This document shows positions 34,893 to 43,216 of a DNA stretch of 64,000 bases, piece by piece (positions within the stretch are counted from its first letter, which is position 1; every line of letters starts with the position of its first letter). The position numbers were made by a program, and so were the translations under genes. Origin of the DNA: Bradyrhizobium sp. ISRA430 (GTDB lineage Bacteria; Pseudomonadota; Alphaproteobacteria; Rhizobiales; Xanthobacteraceae). The DNA lies in the NCBI RefSeq assembly GCF_029909975.1, contig NZ_CP094516.1, forward strand, positions 3,534,001 to 3,598,000, in the 5' to 3' direction. Below the pieces are notes generated by a model that was given only the letters and a program-made list of their open reading frames with translations, had not been told where the DNA came from and ran no database searches.

Positions 34893-36106
34893 GCGACGTA
34901 CTCGGCAATCCGACCATTCCCTCTGACGCCAGCGACAGCCTCGCGGTGCTGGAGAAGCAGCGCTCGACGGCGGAGACTTTCGGCATTCCGCTCGCCGTGC
35001 TGCTCGAGATCACCCATCGCTGCCCGCTGCAGTGTCCCTACTGCTCCAACCCGGTCGAGCTCGATCGCGCCGGCAAGGAGCTGACCACCGAGGAATGGAA
35101 GAAGGTCTTGAGCGAACTCGCCGAGATCGGCGTGCTCCAGGTCCATTTCTCTGGCGGCGAGCCGACGGCGCGGAAAGACCTCGTCGAACTGGTCCGGCAC
35201 GCCAGCGACGTCGGCCTCTACACCAATCTGATCACCTCGGCCGTGCTGCTGACGCGCGACAGGCTCGGCGAGCTTGCGGATGCCGGGCTCTGCCATGTGC
35301 AGATCAGTTTCCAAGGCACCGAAGAGGGACTCTCCGACCGCGTCGCCGGTTACAAGGGCGCGCATCACAAGAAGCTCGAGGTCGCGAAGTGGACGCGCGA
35401 ACTCGACCTGCCGCTCACCGTGAACGCGGTGATGCATCGCCAGAACCTGCATCAGCTTCCTGACATCATCCAGATGGCGGTCGATCTCGACGCCGACCGG
35501 CTCGAGGTCGCCAACGTGCAGTATTACGGCTGGGCGCTGAAGAACCGCGCCGCGCTGATGCCGACAGTGGCGCAGCTCGACGAGACCACCCGCCTCGTCG
35601 AGGAGGCGCGCGAGCGGCTGAAGGGCACGCTCGCGATCGACTATGTCGTGCCGGACTATTACGCGCTGCGGCCGAAGAAATGCATGGGCGGCTGGGGGCG
35701 GCAGTTCTTCAACATCTCGCCGGCCGGCAAGGTGCTGCCCTGCCACGCCGCCGAGAGCATCACCGGGCTCGAATTCGAGTCCGTGCGCTCCAACCATTCG
35801 ATCGCGTGGATCTGGCAGAACTCCGACGCCTTCAACCGCTATCGCGGCACCGGCTGGATGAAGGAGCCGTGCAAATCCTGCGAGTTCCGCGACATCGATT
35901 TCGGCGGCTGCCGCTGCCAGGCCTTCGCGTTGACCGGCGATGCCGCCAACACTGATCCTGCCTGTGCGCTGTCGCCGCTGCACGAGACCATCTTCAAGCA
36001 GGCCGAGCGCGAGGCCGAGGGCGAGACCAACCGCTTCCTCTACCGCAATTTCGCCGGAGGCACGCTGGAAGCAGAGACTTCGGAGAGCGGCGAGAATGGC
36101 GCCTGA
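34889..36106 (+). CDS. pqqE: PqqE radical SAM enzyme
   Basis: The 405-residue protein has the radical SAM cluster C45-x3-C49-x2-C52 (HRCPLQCPYCSN), followed by a TIM-barrel core and a SPASM-type Cys-rich C-terminus (KKCMGGWG, CKSCEFRDIDFGGCRCQA, DPACAL) that binds extra Fe-S clusters. It joins Glu16 and Tyr20 of PqqA by a carbon-carbon bond, the first committed step of PQQ synthesis. It overlaps pqqD by 4 bases and the downstream hydrolase gene by 11 bases. Confidence 0.96.
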   Translation: MSDVLGNPTIPSDASDSLAVLEKQRSTAETFGIPLAVLLEITHRCPLQCPYCSNPVELDRAGKELTTEEWKKVLSELAEIGVLQVHFSGGEPTARKDLVELVRHASDVGLYTNLITSAVLLTRDRLGELADAGLCHVQISFQGTEEGLSDRVAGYKGAHHKKLEVAKWTRELDLPLTVNAVMHRQNLHQLPDIIQMAVDLDADRLEVANVQYYGWALKNRAALMPTVAQLDETTRLVEEARERLKGTLAIDYVVPDYYALRPKKCMGGWGRQFFNISPAGKVLPCHAAESITGLEFESVRSNHSIAWIWQNSDAFNRYRGTGWMKEPCKSCEFRDIDFGGCRCQAFALTGDAANTDPACALSPLHETIFKQAEREAEGETNRFLYRNFAGGTLEAETSESGENGA

Positions 36107-37082
36107 CGCCGACGCGGCCAGTTCGGTCAAACGCGCCGATCCCTTCGCGCCGCTGACCTCCGAGATGCTCGACGTCGGCGACGGCCACGATATCTACGTC
36201 GAGAGCGTCGGCCGTGCCGATGGTATCCCCGCTGTCTATCTGCATGGCGGGCCCGGCAGCGGCTGCCAGCCCGACCATCGCCGGCTTTTCGATCCCGAGC
36301 GATTCTGCGCCGTGCTGTTCGACCAGCGCGGCTGCGGCCGCAGCCGGCCCAAGGGATCGCGCGCGTACAACACGACGGCGCATCTGATCGCGGACATGGA
36401 GATGATCCGCAAAAAATTCGGCTTTCCACGCTGGATGGTGGTCGGCGGGTCCTGGGGCGCGACGCTGGCGCTGGCCTATGCAGAGGCGCACCCCGAGCGC
36501 GTCTGCGGCATCGCCTTGCGCGCGACCTTTCTGGGCACGCGAGCCGAGGTGGAAACCGGCTTCACGCGCCGGCTGTCGCAGTTCTATCCTGCACTCAACG
36601 AAGATTTTCTGAGCGTACTGCCCGCCGAAGAGCGCAGCCGCCCGATTGAGGCCTATTGGCGCCGCATCCTCGACGCCGATCCCGCCGTGCATGGCCCCGC
36701 CGCGCGGGCCTGGCACGACACCGAGCGCACGCTGTCGGAACACAAGCCTGCAAAGACGCGGCTGGACCTCGCCTCGCTCAACGTGTGGCGCACGCTGCCC
36801 GCGACGCCGTTCATGGAAGCGCACTACTTCATCAACGACAGCTTCATGACCGAGGACCAGATCTTGCGCAACGCCGGCAGGCTCGCAGGCATTCCCGGCA
36901 TCATCGTCCAGGGCCGCTACGACCTGTTGTGCCCACCTGAGACATCGCAGGCGCTCGCGAGGGTCTGGCCGGGCTCCGAGATTCGCATCGTGGAAGAAGC
37001 CGGGCATTCGCTCTATGATACCGGCGTGAGGGACGCAGTCATGAAGTCGATCGCGGACCTCGCGTCGAAAACCGCGCGATAG
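36096..37082 (+). CDS. Prolyl aminopeptidase-type alpha/beta hydrolase (S33)
   Basis: Start at the ATG at 36096, inside the end of pqqE (11-base overlap). The 328-residue protein matches proline iminopeptidase: HGGPGSGC oxyanion loop, FDQRGCGRS, nucleophile Ser in GGSWGATLAL, and the late Asp (GRYDLLCP) and His (EEAGHSLYD). It removes N-terminal proline from peptides in the cytoplasm. Being locked to pqqE suggests a part in clipping cross-linked PqqA, which must be freed from flanking residues; no PqqF/PqqG-type protease is in the window. That role is inference. Confidence 0.9.
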   Translation: MAPDADAASSVKRADPFAPLTSEMLDVGDGHDIYVESVGRADGIPAVYLHGGPGSGCQPDHRRLFDPERFCAVLFDQRGCGRSRPKGSRAYNTTAHLIADMEMIRKKFGFPRWMVVGGSWGATLALAYAEAHPERVCGIALRATFLGTRAEVETGFTRRLSQFYPALNEDFLSVLPAEERSRPIEAYWRRILDADPAVHGPAARAWHDTERTLSEHKPAKTRLDLASLNVWRTLPATPFMEAHYFINDSFMTEDQILRNAGRLAGIPGIIVQGRYDLLCPPETSQALARVWPGSEIRIVEEAGHSLYDTGVRDAVMKSIADLASKTAR

Positions 37083-37088
37083 AAACTA

Positions 37089-37148
37089 TCCCCTCATCCT
37101 GAGGAGCGCGCTTGCGCGCGTCTCGAAGACGCGGCTCCTCATCATGAG
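37089..37148. repeat. Palindromic intergenic repeat (type B)
   Basis: CCCTCATCCTGAGGAGCGCG at the left pairs with CGCGGCTCCTCATCATGAGG at the right, around an inner GCGCGCTTGCGCGCG hairpin. It lies 7 bases after the hydrolase stop, so it may end the pqq transcript. A second copy is inserted in the type A element at 29623-29802. Confidence 0.85.
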
Positions 37149-37176
37149 GGGCGTGGGAAGAGAAGGACAACAGGAA

Positions 37177-37854
37177 ATGCCGCTGGCCGGAAAGGGCATG
37201 CTGCTGACGTCGATGGACATCGACGCAGCCGATGAAGCCGATTTCAACCGCTGGTACGATCGCGAACATCTGGAAGAGCGCGTCGCGATCGAGGGTTTCC
37301 TTGAGGCGCGGCGCTATGTCGCGCACGCCGCCCATCCCAAATATCTCTGCCTCTATTCGACCGCGACGCTGGACGTGCTGGACAGTCCCGCCTACCGGGC
37401 GCGGCTCGCGAGCCCGACCGACTGGTCGCGCCAGAGCATGGCGCGCTTCAAGAACATGCTCCGCGTGGTGGCGCGCATTACGATCAGCAACGGCACCGGA
37501 CGTGGCGCGGCGCTCGGCGTGGTCCGGCTTCGTCCGACACCCGACAATGCTGAGATATGGCGTGATGCACTGCGGGAGAAACTTGCGCAGACAACGCGCG
37601 ACGGCATCATCTCCATGCATCTGCTCGAAACCGAGCCCGGGCTGTCCGGCGCGACCGCGGAGATTCCGGCCGCGCGCAACGAAGGCGCGCGCGACTGGTT
37701 CGTGCTGATCGACGGCACGCAAGTCGGCGCCGTCTCGACCCTTATCGCCGAGCGCTTCACGGGACCCGGGGCCGCGCCGTTCCCGCTCCCGGTCTCCGTC
37801 GGCACCTATTGCCTGATGTGGGACTTGGCCAAGAGCGATATCTCGCGCGACTGA
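37177..37854 (+). CDS. Uncharacterised protein with two dimeric-ferredoxin-like (EthD-like) halves
   Basis: The ATG at 37177 (MPLAGKGMLLTSMDIDAADE) has an ACAGGA site; 225 residues. The first half contains FNRWYDREHLEERVAIEGFLEA, typical of small alpha/beta-barrel proteins in the EthD/dabb group where a His (DREHL) lies near a ligand pocket. The second half (ALGVVRLRPTPDN...) may repeat the fold. These proteins handle small hydrophobic molecules, but no reaction is assignable. Not obviously part of the pqq operon because of the type B repeat between. Confidence 0.6.
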   Translation: MPLAGKGMLLTSMDIDAADEADFNRWYDREHLEERVAIEGFLEARRYVAHAAHPKYLCLYSTATLDVLDSPAYRARLASPTDWSRQSMARFKNMLRVVARITISNGTGRGAALGVVRLRPTPDNAEIWRDALREKLAQTTRDGIISMHLLETEPGLSGATAEIPAARNEGARDWFVLIDGTQVGAVSTLIAERFTGPGAAPFPLPVSVGTYCLMWDLAKSDISRD

Positions 37855-37972
37855 CGCCGTCATCTGCACCGCGAATGCTGCACCGCCGAATGTCGCGCGG
37901 CCGTTAATGCCGTGCGCGCGCAGCTCCTATGAAACCTGGAGATCGCGGAAATTTGCCGTTGTGCTTCGGAAT

Positions 37973-38011
37973 GGTTCTAATAAGGTAAGCCTATGATCCA
38001 ATTTAGAAACC
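37973..38011. promoter_or_regulatory. Spaced inverted half-sites upstream of the Kor-type operon
   Basis: GGTTCTAA (37973-37980) and TTTAGAAACC (38002-38011) are near-inverse copies 21 bases apart. The halves resemble the TTTAGAA/TTCTAAA elements bound by the iron regulator Irr in rhizobia, but the spacing is longer than in the usual compact box. Position is 70-110 bases before the ATG at 38084. Confidence 0.25.
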
Positions 38012-38083
38012 AGATCGCACCTTAAGCGTTCGCCAAGCTCAAGAAGGCCGCCGGGTCTTTGGGCCTGCGCGGACAGGGTAGGA

Positions 38084-39883
38084 ATGAAACCGACTGATAT
38101 CGCGGCCCCCGACTACTTTCACAAAGTGGTCGATTGCCAGTGGGCCTGTCCAGCGCATACCCCCGTCCCCGAATACATCCGTCTGATCGCCCAAGGCCGC
38201 TACAGCGACGCCTACATGATCAATTGGAAATCGAACGTGTTCCCCGGCATCCTGGGGCGCACGTGCGATCGTCCATGCGAGCCGGCGTGCCGTCGCGGAC
38301 GCGTCGAGGACAATCCGGTCGCGATCTGCCGCCTCAAGCGCGTCGCCGCGGATTTCAAGGACGACATCAAGCAGCGCCTGCCGCACCCCGCTGCGAAGAA
38401 CGGCAAGCGCATCGCGCTGGTCGGCGGCGGCCCGGCCTCGCTGACGGTGGCGCGCGATCTCGCTCCACTCGGCTACCATTGCACCGTATTCGATGCCGAC
38501 CCCGAAGCCGGCGGCATGATGCGCACGCAGATCCCGAAGTTCCGCCTGCCGAATTCGGTGATCGACGAGGAGACCGGCTACATCCTCAACCTCGGCGTCG
38601 AGTTCAAGGGCGGTCATCGCATCGACAGCATGAAGGCCCTGCTCACGGAGAAGTACGACGCGATCTTCGTCGGCTCCGGCGCGCCGCGCGGCCGCGAGCT
38701 CGACATTCCCGGCCGGAAAGAAGCGGCAGGGAACATCCATATAGGCATCGACTGGCTGTCCTCAGTGTCGTTCGGCCATACCGACAAGATCGGCAAGCGC
38801 GTGATCGTGCTCGGCGGCGGCAACACCGCAATGGATTGCTGCCGCACCGCGCGCAGGCTTGGCGGCGAAGACGTCAAGGTTATCGTGCGCTCCGGCTTCG
38901 ACGAGATGAAGGCCTCGCCCTGGGAGAAGGAAGACGCGATCCACGAGGATATCCCGATCCTCAACTTCCTCGTTCCCGTTGCCTTCATTCACGACAACGG
39001 CAAGCTCACCGGCGTCACCTTCCAGAAGGTGAAGGCGGAGTACGACGCCAAAGGCCGCCGCAATCTCGTTCCCTCGGGCGAGCCCGACCAGACCTTCGAA
39101 TGCGACGACGTGCTGGTCGCGGTCGGCCAGGAGAACGCCTTCCCCTGGATCGAACAGGACTGCGGCATCGAGTTCGACAAGTGGCACATGCCCAAGGTCG
39201 ATCCGAAGACTTTCGTCTCGACGAATCCGAAGGTGTTCTTCGGCGGCGACGCCGCCTTCGGCCCCAAGAACATCATCTGGGCCGTCGCGCACGGTCACGA
39301 CGCCGCGCTGTCGATCCACAGGCTGCTCTCGGGCCAGGACATCACCGAGCGCCCGCTGCCGGAGGTGCACGTCTCCTCGCAGAAGATGGGCATCCACGAA
39401 TGGAGCTATGACAACGACATCTCGGTCGACAAGCGCTTCAAGGTGCCGCATCGCGACAAGGTGGTCGCGCTGAAGGACATCCGCGCCGAGGTCGAGCTCG
39501 GCTACGACGTCAAGCTCGCGCTCGGCGAAGCGCATCGCTGCCTGAACTGCGACGTGCAAACCGTGTTCTCGACCGCGCTCTGCATCGAGTGCGATGCCTG
39601 CGCCGACATCTGCCCGATGGACTGCATCACCTTCACGGCAAACGGCGAGGAAAGCGACTTGCGCCAGCGCCTGAAGGCGCCCTCGCCGCATCCGGACCAG
39701 GACCTTTACGTCTCCAGCGACCTCAAGACCGGGCGCGTGATGGTCAAGGACGAGGACGTCTGCCTGCATTGCGGGTTGTGCGCCGAGCGTTGTCCCACCG
39801 GCGCCTGGGACATGCAGAAATATTTCATCGAAATGACCCACGCAGGATCGTCATGTCCGACAAAAAGCCGATCAGCAGCGTAA
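38084..39883 (+). CDS. GltD-like NAD(P)/FAD and Fe-S subunit of 2-oxoacid oxidoreductase
   Basis: A 599-residue protein: N-terminal Fe-S segment like glutamate synthase small subunit (C18, C22, C61, C65, C69, C82), FAD site VGGGPASL at 113-120, NAD(P) site LGGGNTAM at 243-250, and a C-terminal double [4Fe-4S] ferredoxin domain (C500-503-506-510 and C560-563-566-570). It overlaps the korA-like gene by 31 bases. This matches the third, NAD(P)-reactive subunit of 2-oxoglutarate:NADP+ oxidoreductase known from aromatic-degrading betaproteobacteria. It would carry electrons between the Kor core and NAD(P)H or ferredoxin. Confidence 0.85.
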   Translation: MKPTDIAAPDYFHKVVDCQWACPAHTPVPEYIRLIAQGRYSDAYMINWKSNVFPGILGRTCDRPCEPACRRGRVEDNPVAICRLKRVAADFKDDIKQRLPHPAAKNGKRIALVGGGPASLTVARDLAPLGYHCTVFDADPEAGGMMRTQIPKFRLPNSVIDEETGYILNLGVEFKGGHRIDSMKALLTEKYDAIFVGSGAPRGRELDIPGRKEAAGNIHIGIDWLSSVSFGHTDKIGKRVIVLGGGNTAMDCCRTARRLGGEDVKVIVRSGFDEMKASPWEKEDAIHEDIPILNFLVPVAFIHDNGKLTGVTFQKVKAEYDAKGRRNLVPSGEPDQTFECDDVLVAVGQENAFPWIEQDCGIEFDKWHMPKVDPKTFVSTNPKVFFGGDAAFGPKNIIWAVAHGHDAALSIHRLLSGQDITERPLPEVHVSSQKMGIHEWSYDNDISVDKRFKVPHRDKVVALKDIRAEVELGYDVKLALGEAHRCLNCDVQTVFSTALCIECDACADICPMDCITFTANGEESDLRQRLKAPSPHPDQDLYVSSDLKTGRVMVKDEDVCLHCGLCAERCPTGAWDMQKYFIEMTHAGSSCPTKSRSAA

Positions 39884-41700
39884 ACGACTTCGTCGTCCGC
39901 TTTGCCAACGTCAACGGCTCGGGCTCGGCCAGCGCCAACGAACTGTTCGCCCGCGCGATCCTGCGCCATGGCGTGCCGGTCTCCCCGCGCAACATCTTTC
40001 CGTCCAACATCCAGGGCCTGCCGACCTGGTACGAGGTGCGGGTGACGGAAGCCGGCCATCTCGGCGCCCGCGGCGGCGTCGACATGATGGTGGCGATGAA
40101 CCCGCAGACCTGGGACAAGGACGTCGCCGGCATCGAGCCCGGCGGCTATCTGTTTTACGATTCCACCAAGCCGATGCCGTCGACCAAATTCCGAGACGAC
40201 ATCACCGTGATCGGCGTGCCGCTGACCGCGATCACCAATTCGACCTACACCGATCCACGCCAGCGCCAGCTCTTCAAGAACATCATCTATCTCGGCGCGC
40301 TCTCCGCTCTGCTCGACATGGATCCGAAGGTGATCGAGCAGCTCATCGGCGAGCAGTACAAGGGCAAGGAGAAGCTGCTCTCCTCCAACGTCCACGCGCT
40401 GCATCTCGGCCGCGACTGGGCGCTGCAGAACCTGAAATGCCCGATCGGGCTGCGTGTGAAGAAAGCCGACAAGGTCGGCGACCGCATCTTCATCGAGGGC
40501 AACAGCGCCGCGGCGCTCGGCGCCGTCTATGGCGGCGCGACGGTATGTGCCTGGTATCCGATCACGCCATCATCGTCGGTGGCGGAGGCCTTCACCAGCC
40601 ACTGCAAAAAGTACCGGCACGATCCTGAGACCGGCAAGGCAAAATACGCGATCGTCCAGGGCGAGGACGAGCTCGCCTCGATCGGCATCGTGATCGGCGC
40701 GTCCTGGAACGGCGCCCGCGCCTTCACCGCGACCTCGGGCCCGGGCATCTCGCTGATGACGGAGTTCATCGGCCTGTCCTACTTCGCCGAGATCCCGGCC
40801 GTGATCATGAACATCCAGCGCGCCGGCCCCTCGACGGGCATGCCGACACGCACCCAGCAATGCGATGTCATCGCCTGCGCCTATGCCTCGCATGGCGACA
40901 CCAAGCATGTGCTGCTGTTCCCGGAAGATCCGGCCGAGGCGTTCGAGTTCGCTGCCGCGGCCTTCGACCTCGCCGAGCGGCTGCAGACCACGATCTTCCT
41001 GATGCTCGACCTCGACATCGGCATGAACCATCGCCTCTGCCGTCCGCTGAAGTGGGACGATGCGCGCCAATACGACCGCGGCAAGATCATGACCGCGGAG
41101 ATGCTGGAGGAAGGCCGCGACTTCGGCCGCTATCTCGACGTCGACGGCGACGGCATCCCCTACCGCACCTATCCCGGCACGCATCCGACCAAGGGCTCCT
41201 ATTTCACCCGCGGCACCTCGCGCGACCGCTATGCGCGCTATTCCGAGGAAGGCCCCGTCTACGCCGACAACATGCAGCGCCTGGTGCGCAAATTCGAGAC
41301 GGCGCAGGACCTCGTGCCGCGGCCGCTGCAAGCCAATGCGGAACGGCCGACCAAATATGGCGTGATCTATTTCGGCTCGACTTCGCCGGCGATGGACGAG
41401 GCGATCGGACTGTTGGAAGCGCGCGGGCATCAGCTCGATCGCCTGCGCATCCGCGCCTTCCCGTTCCATTCCAGCGTGGCGAGCTTCCTCGCCGAGCACG
41501 ATTTCGTCTACGTGGTCGAGCAGAACCGCGACAGCCAGCTCCGCCAGCTCATCGTCAACGAGAACGGCATCGACCCGGTGCGCCTCGTGCCGATCGTGCA
41601 TTACGACGGCACGCCGATCACCGCCCGTTTCATCGCGAAAGCCATTGGCGACCACCAGGATCACCTCAAGGTGACCCCGCTCCGCAAGGCCGTGTCATGA
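39853..41700 (+). CDS. korA: 2-oxoacid:acceptor oxidoreductase, alpha subunit (fused gamma-alpha)
   Basis: The 615-residue protein begins with the gamma domain (NVNGSGSASANELFARAI, about residues 1-180) and continues with the alpha/pyrimidine-binding domain (GNSAAALGAVYGGATVCAWYP from about 216), the fused order typical of KorA. The YPITPSSSVAEAF segment is conserved in the family. Together with KorB it oxidatively decarboxylates a 2-oxoacid (2-oxoglutarate most likely) to the CoA thioester using thiamine diphosphate. The gene starts inside the previous frame and ends overlapping korB by 4 bases. Confidence 0.9.
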   Translation: MSDKKPISSVNDFVVRFANVNGSGSASANELFARAILRHGVPVSPRNIFPSNIQGLPTWYEVRVTEAGHLGARGGVDMMVAMNPQTWDKDVAGIEPGGYLFYDSTKPMPSTKFRDDITVIGVPLTAITNSTYTDPRQRQLFKNIIYLGALSALLDMDPKVIEQLIGEQYKGKEKLLSSNVHALHLGRDWALQNLKCPIGLRVKKADKVGDRIFIEGNSAAALGAVYGGATVCAWYPITPSSSVAEAFTSHCKKYRHDPETGKAKYAIVQGEDELASIGIVIGASWNGARAFTATSGPGISLMTEFIGLSYFAEIPAVIMNIQRAGPSTGMPTRTQQCDVIACAYASHGDTKHVLLFPEDPAEAFEFAAAAFDLAERLQTTIFLMLDLDIGMNHRLCRPLKWDDARQYDRGKIMTAEMLEEGRDFGRYLDVDGDGIPYRTYPGTHPTKGSYFTRGTSRDRYARYSEEGPVYADNMQRLVRKFETAQDLVPRPLQANAERPTKYGVIYFGSTSPAMDEAIGLLEARGHQLDRLRIRAFPFHSSVASFLAEHDFVYVVEQNRDSQLRQLIVNENGIDPVRLVPIVHYDGTPITARFIAKAIGDHQDHLKVTPLRKAVS

Positions 41701-42752
41701 CCTACATTGCAAAGCCGAAGTTTCATCATCCGGGCCTGAAGAAGAACGAGCTCGGCTACACGCATCGCGACTACGAGGGCAAGATCTCGACGCTGTGCGC
41801 CGGCTGCGGTCACGACTCGATCACCGCCTCGATCATCGAGGCCTGCTACGAGCTGTCGATCGAGCCGCATCGGGTGGCGAAGATATCCGGCATCGGCTGC
41901 TCGTCGAAGACGCCGGATTACTTCCTCGGCAATTCGCACGGCTTCAACTCCGTGCACGGGCGCATGCCGTCGGTGCTCACGGGCGCCAACCTCGCCAACC
42001 GCGATTTGATCTATCTCGGCGTTTCCGGCGACGGTGATTCCGCATCCATCGGCTTCGGCCAGTTCGCGCATTCGATCCGGCGCGGCGTCAACATGACCTA
42101 TATCGTCGAGAACAACGGCGTCTACGGCCTGACCAAGGGCCAGTTCTCGGCGACCGCCGACCGTGGCTCGAAGTCCAAGAAGGGCGTGACCAACACCGAC
42201 AACGCCATCGACCTCGTGGCGATCGCGCTGCAGTTAGGGGCCACCTTCGTCGCGCGCAGCTTCTCCGGCGACAAGACCCAGCTCGTGCCGCTGATCGCCG
42301 CCGCGATCCGCCACAAGGGCGCATCCTTCATCGACGTGATCAGCCCATGCATCGCCTTCAACAATCACGCCGGCTCGACCAAGAGCTTCGACTATGTCCG
42401 CGAGCACAACGATGCCGTAAACCGGCTCGACGTGCTGGTCGGCCGCGACCCGATCGCGGTCGATTACGCGCCGGGCACGGTGCAGATGGTCGAGCAGCAT
42501 GACGGCAGCAGGATCGCGCTGCGCAAGATCGATGCCGATTACGATCCGCACGACCGGCTCGGGGCGATGACCTTCCTGCAGAAGCACGCCGCCAAGGGAC
42601 AGATCGTCACCGGCCTGCTCTATGTCGATCCCGAGGCGGAAGACCTGCACGAGCACCTCAACACGGTCGAGACGCCGCTCAACGCGCTGGAGGCGGACAC
42701 GCTCTGCCCGGGCTCGGCGGTGCTGGACAAGATCAACGCCAGCCTGCGTTGA
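41697..42752 (+). CDS. korB: 2-oxoacid:acceptor oxidoreductase, beta subunit (ThDP-binding)
   Basis: A 351-residue thiamine-diphosphate subunit: CAGCGHDS near the N-terminus, SGIGCSSKTP, and the ThDP/Mg motif GDGDSASIGFGQFAHS...ENNGVYGLTKGQ. It has no ferredoxin domain of its own, which fits the Fe-S carriage being in the first gene product. The DGVTNTDN-like stretch and the overall size (38 kDa) match 2-oxoglutarate-type KorB rather than pyruvate:ferredoxin oxidoreductase. Overlap ATGA with korA. It ends directly against the stop of the convergent DUF4399 gene. Confidence 0.92.
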   Translation: MTYIAKPKFHHPGLKKNELGYTHRDYEGKISTLCAGCGHDSITASIIEACYELSIEPHRVAKISGIGCSSKTPDYFLGNSHGFNSVHGRMPSVLTGANLANRDLIYLGVSGDGDSASIGFGQFAHSIRRGVNMTYIVENNGVYGLTKGQFSATADRGSKSKKGVTNTDNAIDLVAIALQLGATFVARSFSGDKTQLVPLIAAAIRHKGASFIDVISPCIAFNNHAGSTKSFDYVREHNDAVNRLDVLVGRDPIAVDYAPGTVQMVEQHDGSRIALRKIDADYDPHDRLGAMTFLQKHAAKGQIVTGLLYVDPEAEDLHEHLNTVETPLNALEADTLCPGSAVLDKINASLR

Positions 42753-43199
42753 TCACTTAGCGGCTGAAACGGGCTGCCTGACGCGTATCGTGATCTTCTC
42801 CGACACGACGGGCGGCGCGAACGGATAGTGCTTCGCATCGCCCAGCACGAGCTGCAGCGTGTGCGTCCCAGGCGGAAGCTCGAGGAAGGTCTCGGTCTGT
42901 CCCGCCCCGAAGTGCAGATGCGATTTGTCCTGCGCGATCGGCTCCTTGGGATCGATGGGATCGTTGACGTCGACCAATAGATGATGATGGCCGGCGTTCT
43001 GATAGTCGTCGCCGGCATGCGTCACGCCCATGTTGCGCAGGCCGAACCGGACCCAGAATCCGCTGCGGACCTTCTGCCCGTCATGCGGGGTGATGAAATA
43101 GAGCTTTGCGTCCTTGGGGGCGGTCTTGCCCTGCGAATAGGCGACGCCCGGGAGCAGGGCGAGCGCCGCCGCCAGCGCGACGCAGCGAATGATTTTCAT
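42753..43199 (-). CDS. Exported DUF4399 protein, His-rich
   Basis: The ATG at 43199 (GGAG site) gives a 148-residue protein with a signal peptide (1-22). The mature domain fits DUF4399: LYFITPHDGQKV, GHHHLLVDV and SHLHFGAGQTET. Histidines 39, 61, 71-73, 94, 96, 113 and 124 are striking for a domain of about 125 residues and could bind a metal such as copper; this is inference. The gene starts 17 bases after the stop of the cyclase-SUMF1 gene on the same strand, so the two are likely co-transcribed. Confidence 0.8.
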   Translation of the reverse strand: MKIIRCVALAAALALLPGVAYSQGKTAPKDAKLYFITPHDGQKVRSGFWVRFGLRNMGVTHAGDDYQNAGHHHLLVDVNDPIDPKEPIAQDKSHLHFGAGQTETFLELPPGTHTLQLVLGDAKHYPFAPPVVSEKITIRVRQPVSAAK

Positions 43200-43216
43200 C
43201 AAACCTACTCCAGCAC

